From a candidate division KSB1 bacterium (lineage in GTDB: Bacteria > Zhuqueibacterota > Zhuqueibacteria > Residuimicrobiales > Krinioviventaceae), in NCBI GenBank assembly GCA_034505495.1, contig JAPDQV010000004.1, positions 106,003 to 151,634 on the forward strand: a DNA stretch of 45,632 nt. The letters run 5' to 3'. The translations under genes were made by a program, and so were the position numbers. The notes under the pieces are model-generated. The model was not told the DNA's origin and did not search any database. It saw only the letters and a list, made by a program, of their open reading frames with translations. Shown here piece after piece: positions 36,380 to 44,773 of this stretch. Position 1 is the stretch's first letter, and the number at the start of each line of letters is the position of its first letter.

Positions 36380-36554
36380 CGGCAATTTGCAAAATTGCCG
36401 AATGGACAATTTAGAAAATTGTTCTACGAGCTGACGCGTTTATTTTTAAAATTGAGCTGCACGCAGCACAAATTTTAAATTTGTTTCTTCCGGCGAAATT
36501 TGCAAAATTGTGTCCTAATTCATTTGAATATTTGCTGCTTTAGGAGCAAATATT
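36380..36554. repeat. Cluster of AT-rich palindromes
   Basis: Within the 266-base spacer before the helicase gene: hairpin 36380-36400 (9-bp CGGCAATTT stem), 36404-36424 (9 bp with one G-U), a long imperfect one at 36446-36478 around GCTGC-AC-GCAGC, palindrome 36468-36484, 36497-36509 (AATTT/AAATT), and 36527-36554 (perfect 10-bp AATATTTGCT stem). The segment CTTCCGGC with AATTTGCAAAATTG occurs twice (about 36377 and 36487), so at least part is a repeated unit. The last hairpin is followed by TTGTTT and could be a terminator. Confidence 0.75.
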
Positions 36555-36583
36555 TTGTTTGCTCTGCCCTCCTGCTATATAAG
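36555..36583 (+). promoter_or_regulatory. Candidate promoter of the helicase-methyltransferase operon
   Basis: TTGTTT (36555-36560), 17 bases, TATAAG (36578-36583). The -35 is poor; an overlapping TGC-TATATA reading (36573-36581) would be an extended -10. No other candidate lies between the palindromes and the GAGGGG ribosome site before ATG 36621. Confidence 0.4.
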
Positions 36584-36620
36584 ATGCGATGAATTCTCAC
36601 ATATTTGACAACGAGGGGTT

Positions 36621-39600
36621 ATGCCGCAAATTTTTGACAACATCGAACGACGGTTGGTCGACGGGCTGACGGCGGTCATGGCACAAGCCGAGCAGGCGTC
36701 GTTCTGCATCGGCTATTTCAATCTACGCGGATGGAACGAGCTGGCCGACGTGGTCGACGGCCTGCAGGCCAAAGAGGGCGCCTGCCGCATCCTTATCGGC
36801 ATGCATCGGCCGCCGGACGAAGAAGCGCGCCTACTGGCCGGTCTGCGCGGCGAGGAAACCGGTCCGGATGGGCCGACGGCGGCGCTGCTCCGAAAGCGCT
36901 TTACCGAGACATTCCACAAGCAACTGCAATGGGGCATTCCCACCAATCAAGCGCGTGAAGCGCTTCGCCGCCTGGCTTCCCAACTGCGTATCGGTCGTGT
37001 GCGGCTCAAAGCCTTTTTGCGCTACCCCTTACATGCCAAGCTGTACCTGATCCGCCGACAAGATGCCGCTGCCCCCCTGATCGGCTTTGTCGGCAGCAGT
37101 AATCTCACCCTGGCCGGAATATCCCTTCAGGGTGAACTGAACGTCGACGTTGTCGAGCAGGACGCGGCGGAAAAGCTGCAGCGCTGGTTCGAGGAACGTT
37201 GGAACGACGAGCAGGCCGTGGAACTTTCCTCAACGCTGGCCGATCTGATCGAAAAGTCTTGGGCCTGTCTCGAGGACGTCCGCCCCTATCTCATCTATCT
37301 CAAAATTGCCTATCACCTATGCGAAGAGGCGCGCCAAGGCGAAAAAGAGTTAAAGCTGCCCAAACCCTTTCAGAACGTGCTGCTCGATTTTCAAGCGGCG
37401 GCGGTGGCGCTGGTTGTCAAACGGCTTAACAAGCTCGGCGGCGTGCTGCTGGGCGATGTCGTCGGGCTTGGTAAAACGCTCATGGCGGCGGCCGTGGCGC
37501 GCATTCTGCAGGAAGACAACGATTCCTGGAGCACCCTCGTCATTTGTCCGCCCAAGCTCAAGCCGATGTGGGACACAGTGCTGCAGGAGTATGAAATCAC
37601 CGGCAAAGTGCTGTCGCTCGGCCGCGTCGACCGTGAATTGCGCGATCTGCGCCGCTATCGATTGGTCATCATAGACGAAAGTCACAATCTGCGCAACCGC
37701 GAAGGCGTGCGCTACCGAGCCATCAAAGAATACATCGAGGAGAATGAATCCAAGGCGCTCCTGCTGACCGCCACGCCGTACAACAAACAGTTCCTTGATC
37801 TCAGCAATCAGCTTCGCTTGTTTATAGACGAAAATAAATCGCTGCACGTTCGTCCTGAGCGCTTCTTTCGCCTGTGGGCCGAGCAGGGCCGCGACGAAGC
37901 CGATTTCGTCGCCCGCTTTCAGGCACCGAGCGACTCCCTGCGCGCCTTCGAGGAGAGTCTCTTTCCCGAGGATTGGCAGGATTTGATGCGGCTCTTTCTC
38001 GTCCGCCGCACCCGTCAATTTATTCTGCAAAATTATGCTCAATTCGATCAAGAACGCCGCCGATATTTCGTGATGATGCAGAATAAGCGGTTCTATTTTC
38101 CGGTCCGCCGACCATTAAGCATCACTTTTCCAGTGGAACCTGACGACCTTTACGGCCGGCTGCTGCAGGAATCGGTCGTGGAAGAGATTGAACGGCTGAA
38201 GCTGCCGCGTTACGGCATGGCGGGCTATCTGGTGACCGACGCCGAGGCGCGCGCGGATACAAAACAGAAAACCGTCATTGCCAACCTGAACCGCGCCGGT
38301 CGTCGATTGATCGGTTTTTGCCGCACCAACCTCTTTAAACGACTGGAGTCGAGCGGCTACAGTTTTATGCTCTCCGTCGAACGGCACATCACCCGTAATC
38401 TCGTAACGCTCTATGCATTGCAGAATCGCTTACCCGTCCCCATCGGCACGCAGGACGCAGCGCTTCTCGATCCGGCGCTCAACGATTCGGATGAAGAATT
38501 TGCCGAGCCGGACGTCGAGACCGGCGAGACGACTCTGCCGGAGCCGACGCCGGAGGTCGGCAAGCGGGAAACACCGGCCGCAGCCTTCCGAGGTCATGCG
38601 GAGCAGGTCTACCGAAGGTACTCCAAAGACCTTAAAAAACGGTTCGATTGGCTGGATAGCGAATTTTTTCGACCCGAACTGATGCACGACCTCCAGGCCG
38701 ACGTCGACGCACTACTGCGGATTCTTGAAAAAGCCGGCAACTGGGAGGTCGATCGCGATGCCAAACTCTGTAAATTGGAAAGCCTTTTGCGCCAAATCCA
38801 TCCTCAAAAAGCCCTCGTGTTTACCCAGTTTGCCGACACGGCGCTTTATCTGAAAGAAGAGCTGTGCCGGCGAGGCCTGACGAATCTGGCCTGCGTAACC
38901 AGCGACGAGGGCGATCCGGTCGCTTTGGCCCGGCGATTCAGTCCCCATTCCAACGGCGGTTTGAAAAACGGCGAAAGCGAGCTGCGCATCCTTATCGCCA
39001 CCGACGTTCTTGCCGAGGGTCAGAATCTGCAGGATGCCCATATTCTGATCAATTATGACCTGCCGTGGGCGATCATCCGGTTGATTCAGCGCGCCGGCCG
39101 CGTCGACCGTATTGGGCAGCAGCACGATACGATTACGGTCTACTCATTTCTGCCGGCCGACGGGGTCGAGCGCATCATCCGCCTGCGTCGTCGGTTGCTC
39201 GAAAGATTGACCCAAAACCAGGAGGTCATCGGTGCAGACGAGTCCTTTTTCGGCGAGGAAGCCGCACAAAAGCTGCGCGACTTGTATACCGAAAGAGCCG
39301 GTGTTTTGGATGACGATGAGGATCAGGATATCGATCTTGCCAGCCTGGCGCTGCAGGTATGGAACAGCGCTTCGGCGGCGGATCAGAAAGCGGCTGCGGA
39401 GCTGCCGCCGATCGTCGCCGGCGCGCGGCATCTCGGTGATGGAACGGCGGGTCTGCCCGGCGCGGTCACCTATCTCAAGTTTCCCGACGGCGCCGACGCG
39501 CTGGTACGGGTTGACGAAAAGGGCGACCTGATCTCGCAGTCGCTTGCGGCGATTTTTCGCGACATCGCCTGCGCGCCTGATGAACCCCCGGCGCCGCTTT

Positions 39601-40010
39601 ATGAAGGCCACGACCGTCTCGTGGAGCTCTGCGCGCGCAAGGCCGCCGAGGAACAGGTCAAGCCGGAGGGGAAACTCGGTTCTATGCGCAGCGTCCGCCG
39701 CCGTCTCTATGAACGGTTGGACCAGATGCGCAAAAATTGGCAGCGGCAGCGGGAAGACCAGCTCCGAAAGCTCGACGCCGTCAACGCCCTCATTGATCTC
39801 ATCTGGCGATTTCCGCTCACCTCTGCGGCGCAGGAGGCGATCCGACGGCAGATGCGCTTGGGTATCTCTGACGACGATCTGATCGAGCTGCTGCAGAAAA
39901 GGATGGAAGATGAAAATCTGTGTCGAATTATGGAAGAAGAAGCTGCGGCCGAGCCGCAAATCATTTGCTCCCTCGGCCTGCGGCCGAAAAAGCAGAGGAG
40001 CGACGCATGA
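36621..40010 (+). CDS. PLD-domain SNF2-family helicase
   Basis: 1129 residues. N-terminal phospholipase-D-like domain with one HxK-type motif (H138, K140 in HAKLYLI; GSSN around 161), as in PLD nucleases of restriction systems. Then an SNF2 helicase core: GLGKT (282-286), DESH (352-355), LLLTATPYNK, and the C-terminal lobe with VFTQFADTA, ATDVLAEGQNLQ and AGRVDRIGQQ (about 826-835). The charged tail may contact the next protein. GAGGGG precedes the ATG; its stop overlaps the methyltransferase start (ATGA). Such helicase-methyltransferase pairs are known from defence loci (compare DrmD/DrmMI of class 1 DISARM); other DISARM genes are absent. Defence function inferred. Confidence 0.85.
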   Translation: MPQIFDNIERRLVDGLTAVMAQAEQASFCIGYFNLRGWNELADVVDGLQAKEGACRILIGMHRPPDEEARLLAGLRGEETGPDGPTAALLRKRFTETFHKQLQWGIPTNQAREALRRLASQLRIGRVRLKAFLRYPLHAKLYLIRRQDAAAPLIGFVGSSNLTLAGISLQGELNVDVVEQDAAEKLQRWFEERWNDEQAVELSSTLADLIEKSWACLEDVRPYLIYLKIAYHLCEEARQGEKELKLPKPFQNVLLDFQAAAVALVVKRLNKLGGVLLGDVVGLGKTLMAAAVARILQEDNDSWSTLVICPPKLKPMWDTVLQEYEITGKVLSLGRVDRELRDLRRYRLVIIDESHNLRNREGVRYRAIKEYIEENESKALLLTATPYNKQFLDLSNQLRLFIDENKSLHVRPERFFRLWAEQGRDEADFVARFQAPSDSLRAFEESLFPEDWQDLMRLFLVRRTRQFILQNYAQFDQERRRYFVMMQNKRFYFPVRRPLSITFPVEPDDLYGRLLQESVVEEIERLKLPRYGMAGYLVTDAEARADTKQKTVIANLNRAGRRLIGFCRTNLFKRLESSGYSFMLSVERHITRNLVTLYALQNRLPVPIGTQDAALLDPALNDSDEEFAEPDVETGETTLPEPTPEVGKRETPAAAFRGHAEQVYRRYSKDLKKRFDWLDSEFFRPELMHDLQADVDALLRILEKAGNWEVDRDAKLCKLESLLRQIHPQKALVFTQFADTALYLKEELCRRGLTNLACVTSDEGDPVALARRFSPHSNGGLKNGESELRILIATDVLAEGQNLQDAHILINYDLPWAIIRLIQRAGRVDRIGQQHDTITVYSFLPADGVERIIRLRRRLLERLTQNQEVIGADESFFGEEAAQKLRDLYTERAGVLDDDEDQDIDLASLALQVWNSASAADQKAAAELPPIVAGARHLGDGTAGLPGAVTYLKFPDGADALVRVDEKGDLISQSLAAIFRDIACAPDEPPAPLYEGHDRLVELCARKAAEEQVKPEGKLGSMRSVRRRLYERLDQMRKNWQRQREDQLRKLDAVNALIDLIWRFPLTSAAQEAIRRQMRLGISDDDLIELLQKRMEDENLCRIMEEEAAAEPQIICSLGLRPKKQRSDA

Positions 40011-43000
40011 ACTGCTCTCCCGAAAGCGTTCGCAGCCGATTGGATGAAGGACTGACGCGGGAAAACCTGGGCAAGTTGTTCCTCGAGACTTTACACTGGG
40101 GCAAACCGAGCGACGCCGCCCCCAAGTGGATTATCCTTGATAGATTGCCCGACCGCCTGCTTGCCGAGCCCATCGCGCAGATCGCCGGTGTGCCGGTTTA
40201 TTACGTCGATTGGCCGGGTGAAACGCTTCCCGGCGTTACGCTGCGACGCCAAGTTCACAATCGGTTGGCTTTTATCGGCGCCGAACACCTCGTGTGGTAT
40301 GTGAAAGGGCCGCAAGCCGCTCTTACCTTTGCCAGGCGCCGCAGCGACGGTAAAACCGAATTACGCACCCTGCCTTATCAAATCGGTTCGCCTGCCCGCA
40401 CGACGGTCGAGCAGCTCGCGAAACTCGCTTTTTCCTTCGATGAACTCGGTCCTGAAGGCCGACCGCCGATCAGCATTGTCATCGACAAACTTAATGCCGC
40501 CTTTGACGTCCAGGCGGTCACCAAAAAGTTCTTTGAGGAAATCGCCAACTGGTATTTCTGGGCGCGCGGGCACGTCGTCTTTCCGATGCCCAAAGGCGAA
40601 AAGAACCCCGAGGCGTATCTCTCGCAAAGTCTCATCCGCCTCATCACCCGCCTGATTTTCTGCTGGTTCATCAAGCAGATGGGATTGATTCCGCGGGAAC
40701 TGTTCGATCTGCAGACCCTGTCGCGTCTGCTCAAAGACGGCGAGAATCTGGAAGAGAGCAACCGGACTATTTTTTACAAAGCCATTTTGCAAAACCTGTT
40801 TTTTGCGACGCTGAACCAGGAAATCGACAAACGCCAATTCCGCAAGCGCAACAAGGATCCGCGCGGCCGCAACCCGCACCGCGGCATTACGAATCTCTAT
40901 CGCTATGAAGATCTGTTCGCGGATCCTCAGGCCTTTATAAAGCTGGTCGAGCGCATCCCGTTTCTCAACGGCGGGCTGTTTGAGTGTCTGGATCAAGTCT
41001 ATCGCGCTGAGGAGAATCGGCCCGATGTGCGCATCGACGGCTTTTCCGATCACCCGAAAAACCCGCTGTCGGTGCCCGATTTTCTTTTCTTCGGCAAAGA
41101 ACGAACCGTGGACCTTTCGGGGGCTTACGGCGAAGCCAGGTACAAGCGCGCCGTCGTCCGGGGTCTGATCCATATTTTTAACCGTTACAACTTTACCGTC
41201 ACCGAATCTACGCCTTTAGATCAGGAGGTTGCGCTCGATCCTGAAATGGCGGGCAAGATATTCGAGAATCTTTTGGCGTCCTACAATCCGGAAACCGCCA
41301 CCACCGCGCGCAAGCAGACGGGCAGCTTTTACACGCCGCGGGAAATCGTGGATTATATGGTGGATGAGAGCCTTATTGCGTATTTGAAAGGGAAGTTGGG
41401 GGAGTCAAATTCGAGAGGCTTGGAGGGGAACAACTGTACTCCAGCCAACTCCAAGGGGGAGGAACCTCTCCCCCGGCCCCTCTCCGAAGGAGAGAGACCT
41501 CTCCCCCGGCCCCTCTCCGAAGGAGAGGGGAGGAAGCTCACTCCCGGCCCCGCTCCTAAAGGAGAGGGGGGAAATTTCACCCCCGGCCCCGCTCCTAAAG
41601 GAGAGGGGAGGGTTTTTTCTAACAATCTGTGTTTGAATGCTGGGGCGTGCAAGTTGCCGCCGCGCTATATGACGACAGATTCTGCAACATGGAGGCATCT
41701 TAAGCCTTTAGCGCGCGGGCTGCGTCGGGAGCAGACGGAAGCGGAGAATATTTTGTGGCAGCGGCTGCGGAACAGGCAACTCGGCGTGAAATTCAGACGT
41801 CAGCATGCTATTGGGGAGTTTATTGTTGATTTTGTGTGTTTGGAGCGGCGTCTGGTGGTGGAGGTGGACGGAGGGATACACAAGCAGCAAAAAGAGTATG
41901 ATGAGGAGCGATCTCGAATTCTCGCGGCGTTGGGCTTTAGAGTCATCCGTTTTTGGAATGATGAGGTCATCAACAACCTCGAGTACGTTCTGGCGGCCAT
42001 TGAAGAAGCCATTAGGGAGCCTCTTGCTGGAGAAGAAGCGATCTATGGGGAGGGGGGAAATGAGACCCCATCCCCGGCCGATCTCGGGCGGGGAGCAACC
42101 CCACCCCCTACCCCTCCCCGAAGGGGAGGGGTAGTTTTGGCGGCGGTTCATTTCGACCCCACAACCCCACCCCCAACCCCTCCCCAAAAGGGAGGGGAGA
42201 ATGAGACGGAGGCGGAGTCGGCTTTGAGCAATAATCTCGAAGCCCGTCTGCGTCATCTGCTGGCTTATCACGATGAGCCGCATCAGTTCAGTCCGGAGGA
42301 AGCGGAGACGCTGATTGCGGCGATCGACAATCTCAAGGCCCTTGATCCGGCCTGCGGCTCCGGCGCTTTCCCGATGGGACTGCTGCACAAGCTGGTGCAT
42401 CTCCTCGGCAAACTTGATCCGCGCAACGAACAGTGGAAGGAGCGGCAGATCGCCCGTGTGCGTGATGCCATGACCGCGGCGGAAAAGATCGAAGACGCGG
42501 CCATCCGCGAACGATCGCTCAAAGAACTCGAAAGCCAAATCGAGAGCATCGAGGACGCCTTTGCGCGCGGCGAACTCGACTACGGACGCAAGCTCTACCT
42601 GATCGAGAACTGCATCTACGGCGTGGACATTCAGCCCATTGCCGTGCAGATTGCCAAAATGCGTTTTTTCATTTCGCTGACGGTGGAGCAGAAAGTCGAT
42701 CCGACCGCGCCTAATCTCGGCATCCGGCCGCTGCCCAATCTGGAGACCAAGTTTGTCGCCGCCAACACGCTCATCGGTGTGGAGCGGCCGGCGCAGGGGG
42801 TGCTGCGCAACCCGGAGATCGACGCCAAGGAGGCCGAGCTGCGGCGCATACGGGAGCGCCACTTTACCGCGCGCACGCCGGCGGCCAAGGCGCGGCTGCG
42901 CGAGCAGGACGCGAAAATCCGCGCCGAGATCAGCGAGCTGCTGCGCCAGGACGGCTTTCCGCGCGAGACGACCGAAAAACTTGCGGCGTGGGACCCCTAC

Positions 43001-44392
43001 GACCAGAACGCCTCCGCCGACTTTTTCGATCCGGAGTGGATGTTCGGCGTGCGGGACGGGTTCGATATCGTGATTGGGAATCCGCCGTACCTGGAGTCTC
43101 GGAGCCATGCTTTTTCTAATGAAATGAAAACAAAGCTATTGGATGCAATTCAACGACGCTGGCGTGGCATTGAAGTTTTATCTTATATCACGCGAGGAGC
43201 TGATCTGCTCGTATTCTTTCTTGAAACCAGTCTTTCACTGATTCATCCTCAAGGAATTGTCGTTTTAATTACGCAAAACGCTTGGTTAGATACAGATTAT
43301 GGCAAACATTTTCAGGAATTCTTGCTGCGGACAACACACGTTAGCTTAGTGGTGGACAGTGATTTCAAACATTTCAAAAGCGCCTATGGCCCAAACATTA
43401 ATACTGTAATTACATTTTTTAAAGGGCGCAAACCTGAACCACAAAAAGCAATCACTTTTGCGAGATTTACAGGTCAATTTGATGCCGGTTTGCTTCCATC
43501 ATCAGGCGATACAATTAATAAAGCGCTCGCAAATGTAAAATTTCTACAATATAGGTACGATTCACCGACGCTACAAAAAACAAAATGGGGGATTTTGCTA
43601 TCGTTGGAAGACACTGCTTTAGATTTGCTTTCTATTTTAGAAAAGTGCGCTACGCCAATAGAGCACATTTCTATAGCAAGCTTCTCTGTCGGGCAAGGGC
43701 TGAATTTAACAAAGGAATATTTTTTGAATGATATCCAGATAAAAAAATTATCATTCATACGCAAGGCAATGATTCCGATCTTTACTTCAGTAGATGGAGC
43801 CCCATTTCAAATAATCAAAACATGTCAATACCTGGCCGATACCCGGCGATTGAATAAAGAAGAATTGGAGGAACTTCGAAAGCATGGCATTGCATCTTTT
43901 GATCCCAGCGCTACGAAAAAGACTCCACCGGTGCTAATACTCCCGCGTGGGATTGGAAGACATTTTTGCGCTATCAATAGAGCAAAAGCATATTCAGCAA
44001 GTGCTGTTGATATTTACGCAAAGGAAAGCTCAATTAATGAAGATATGTTACTAAATCTCTGGATAATATTAAATTCTTCTATAACATGGTTAATGCGAGA
44101 AGTTTCCGGACGGAAAAATTTAGGTGGCGGAATGTTAAAAGCAGAAGCAACAGATTTAGCTTCTCTCCCATTATATATGGACCTCGGGGAAAAACGCTCA
44201 ATCAAAAAAATTGCTGAGAAACTATGGGCTCGTGAAGCTCTCGATCCAATTTTAGAACTTGAAACTGAGGAACATCGTGCAATAGATGCGCTTGTTTTTG
44301 ATTCTCTTAATTTAAGTGAAAAAAATCGAAAACAAATCCTTGACAGCCTAAAAAAGAAACTTATCGAGCGTACAAGCAAAGCCAAGACATAA
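40007..44392 (+). CDS. Eco57I-like N6-adenine DNA methyltransferase with in-frame DUF559 insertion
   Basis: 1461 residues, ATG overlapping the helicase stop. Order: N-terminal region and helical domain with GSFYTPREIVDYMV (to about 465); an inserted module (about 466-738); SAM-binding motif LDPACGSGAFPMG (D780); catalytic NPPY (1025-1028); then target-recognition and C-terminal part (about 1035-1461). The insert consists of PLPRPLSEGE/TPGPAPKGEG repeats, a DUF559 PD-(D/E)xK nuclease-like domain (about 555-672: GEFIVDF, LVVEVDGGIH, RFWNDEV) and TPPPTPP repeats. From about 43105 the DNA turns AT-rich (hand count 20 G/C of 60 at 43261-43320 against 40 of 60 at 42901-42960), so the specificity half looks acquired. 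It methylates adenine; whether it also cleaves DNA is unknown. Confidence 0.88.
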   Translation: MNCSPESVRSRLDEGLTRENLGKLFLETLHWGKPSDAAPKWIILDRLPDRLLAEPIAQIAGVPVYYVDWPGETLPGVTLRRQVHNRLAFIGAEHLVWYVKGPQAALTFARRRSDGKTELRTLPYQIGSPARTTVEQLAKLAFSFDELGPEGRPPISIVIDKLNAAFDVQAVTKKFFEEIANWYFWARGHVVFPMPKGEKNPEAYLSQSLIRLITRLIFCWFIKQMGLIPRELFDLQTLSRLLKDGENLEESNRTIFYKAILQNLFFATLNQEIDKRQFRKRNKDPRGRNPHRGITNLYRYEDLFADPQAFIKLVERIPFLNGGLFECLDQVYRAEENRPDVRIDGFSDHPKNPLSVPDFLFFGKERTVDLSGAYGEARYKRAVVRGLIHIFNRYNFTVTESTPLDQEVALDPEMAGKIFENLLASYNPETATTARKQTGSFYTPREIVDYMVDESLIAYLKGKLGESNSRGLEGNNCTPANSKGEEPLPRPLSEGERPLPRPLSEGEGRKLTPGPAPKGEGGNFTPGPAPKGEGRVFSNNLCLNAGACKLPPRYMTTDSATWRHLKPLARGLRREQTEAENILWQRLRNRQLGVKFRRQHAIGEFIVDFVCLERRLVVEVDGGIHKQQKEYDEERSRILAALGFRVIRFWNDEVINNLEYVLAAIEEAIREPLAGEEAIYGEGGNETPSPADLGRGATPPPTPPRRGGVVLAAVHFDPTTPPPTPPQKGGENETEAESALSNNLEARLRHLLAYHDEPHQFSPEEAETLIAAIDNLKALDPACGSGAFPMGLLHKLVHLLGKLDPRNEQWKERQIARVRDAMTAAEKIEDAAIRERSLKELESQIESIEDAFARGELDYGRKLYLIENCIYGVDIQPIAVQIAKMRFFISLTVEQKVDPTAPNLGIRPLPNLETKFVAANTLIGVERPAQGVLRNPEIDAKEAELRRIRERHFTARTPAAKARLREQDAKIRAEISELLRQDGFPRETTEKLAAWDPYDQNASADFFDPEWMFGVRDGFDIVIGNPPYLESRSHAFSNEMKTKLLDAIQRRWRGIEVLSYITRGADLLVFFLETSLSLIHPQGIVVLITQNAWLDTDYGKHFQEFLLRTTHVSLVVDSDFKHFKSAYGPNINTVITFFKGRKPEPQKAITFARFTGQFDAGLLPSSGDTINKALANVKFLQYRYDSPTLQKTKWGILLSLEDTALDLLSILEKCATPIEHISIASFSVGQGLNLTKEYFLNDIQIKKLSFIRKAMIPIFTSVDGAPFQIIKTCQYLADTRRLNKEELEELRKHGIASFDPSATKKTPPVLILPRGIGRHFCAINRAKAYSASAVDIYAKESSINEDMLLNLWIILNSSITWLMREVSGRKNLGGGMLKAEATDLASLPLYMDLGEKRSIKKIAEKLWAREALDPILELETEEHRAIDALVFDSLNLSEKNRKQILDSLKKKLIERTSKAKT
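41464..41612 (+). repeat. Left GC-rich palindromic repeats (four units)
   Basis: Two units with CCCCTCTCCGAAGGAGAG and two with CCCCGCTCCTAAAGGAGAG, each a small hairpin (CTCTCC-GAA-GGAGAG; CTCC-TAAA-GGAG), 33 to 39 bases apart. In the gene frame they read PLPRPLSEGE twice and TPGPAPKGEG twice. Confidence 0.85.
42064..42203 (+). repeat. Right GC-rich palindromic repeats (three units)
   Basis: One degenerate unit (CCCCGGCCGATCTCGGGCGGGG) and two of the type CCCCTCCCCGAAGGGGAGGGG / CCCCTCCCCAAAAGGGAGGGG, read as TPPPTPPRRGG and TPPPTPPQKGG. The sequence family differs from the left-hand repeats. Confidence 0.8.
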
Positions 44393-44433
44393 AAAAATTT
44401 GGCGTATTATGCCCTATCTAGGAATTTTATTTT

Positions 44434-44519
44434 AGCGCGAGATCGACCAACACGTCTACCGTCTCTACGGCCTGACGCCGGAGGAGATTAAAATCGTGGA
44501 GGAAGGGGCGGGAAAATGA
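44434..44519 (+). pseudogene. Stranded C-terminal tail of the original methyltransferase
   Basis: Read in one frame from CGC 44435 to TGA 44519 it gives REIDQHVYRLYGLTPEEIK then IVEEGAGK, the usual ending of Eco57I-type methyltransferases. A TAG stands immediately before it and there is no start codon, so it is not translated as a gene. It is GC-rich, unlike the 40 AT-rich bases before it, and its stop overlaps the DUF4258 ATG (ATGA), as an intact operon would. Confidence 0.75.
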
Positions 44520-44773
44520 ACTTTCGCTTCTCCAAGCATGCCGAATCGGAAATGGAATTACGGGGGATTCCGCGCGAGCAGGCGGATGAGGTACTGCTCC
44601 GGCCCCAGCAGATTGTTTAGGAGCGGCCGCCCCTAAAGGCATATCAGTCGCAGGTGAACGTCGGGGGTAAAATGATGCTGCTGCGCGCCATTGTGAATGA
44701 TACCGTAGAACCTGCCGTTGTGGTAACCGTTTACCGTACAAGCAGAATCAGCAAATATTGGAGACAGCCATGA
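44516..44773 (+). pseudogene. DUF4258 toxin-like gene interrupted by an amber codon
   Basis: 86-codon frame starting MNFRFSKHAESEMELRGIP, the DUF4258 pattern. Codon 35 is TAG (44618-44620) where relatives carry a residue after QIV; the frame then continues unchanged as ERPPLKAYQSQV, MMLLRAIV and VVVTVYRTSRISKYWRQ to TGA 44773. DUF4258 proteins are commonly paired with DUF2283 and are thought to be toxin-like. The rest is well preserved, so the loss looks recent, or the codon is read through or a sequencing error. Confidence 0.78.

Larger units (their letters stand above)
41403..42225 (+). mobile_element. DUF559 nuclease module bounded by palindromic repeats, inserted in frame
   Basis: About 820 bases within the methyltransferase gene, between codons for AYLKGKLG and LEARLRHLLAY, which homologues join by a short linker. 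Contains left repeats (41464-41612), an internal in-frame ATG at 41669 opening a DUF559 protein (MTTDSATWRHLKPLARGLR), and right repeats (42064-42203). No inteins splice residues are evident. Boundaries are approximate. Confidence 0.65.

Noticed and set aside
41464..42203. CRISPR-like array
   Set aside because: Units are few, palindromic, translated in frame and lack unique spacers of constant length.
41403..42225. Intein inside the methyltransferase
   Set aside because: No Cys/Ser at the left junction, no His-Asn at the right one, no Hint blocks; the nuclease is DUF559, not LAGLIDADG or HNH.
41708..43108. 466-codon minus-strand open frame opposite the methyltransferase
   Set aside because: It is the mirror of a GC-rich coding frame with recognisable motifs on the plus strand; its own product is Arg/Leu-rich without family features.
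36621..44392. Complete DISARM or BREX system
   Set aside because: Only a helicase and a methyltransferase are present; DrmA/B/C and Pgl/Brx partners are not in the window.
44516..44773. Pyrrolysine or selenocysteine recoding in the DUF4258 frame
   Set aside because: The codon is TAG, not TGA, no recoding element is evident and no Pyl genes are seen; a nonsense mutation is simpler.
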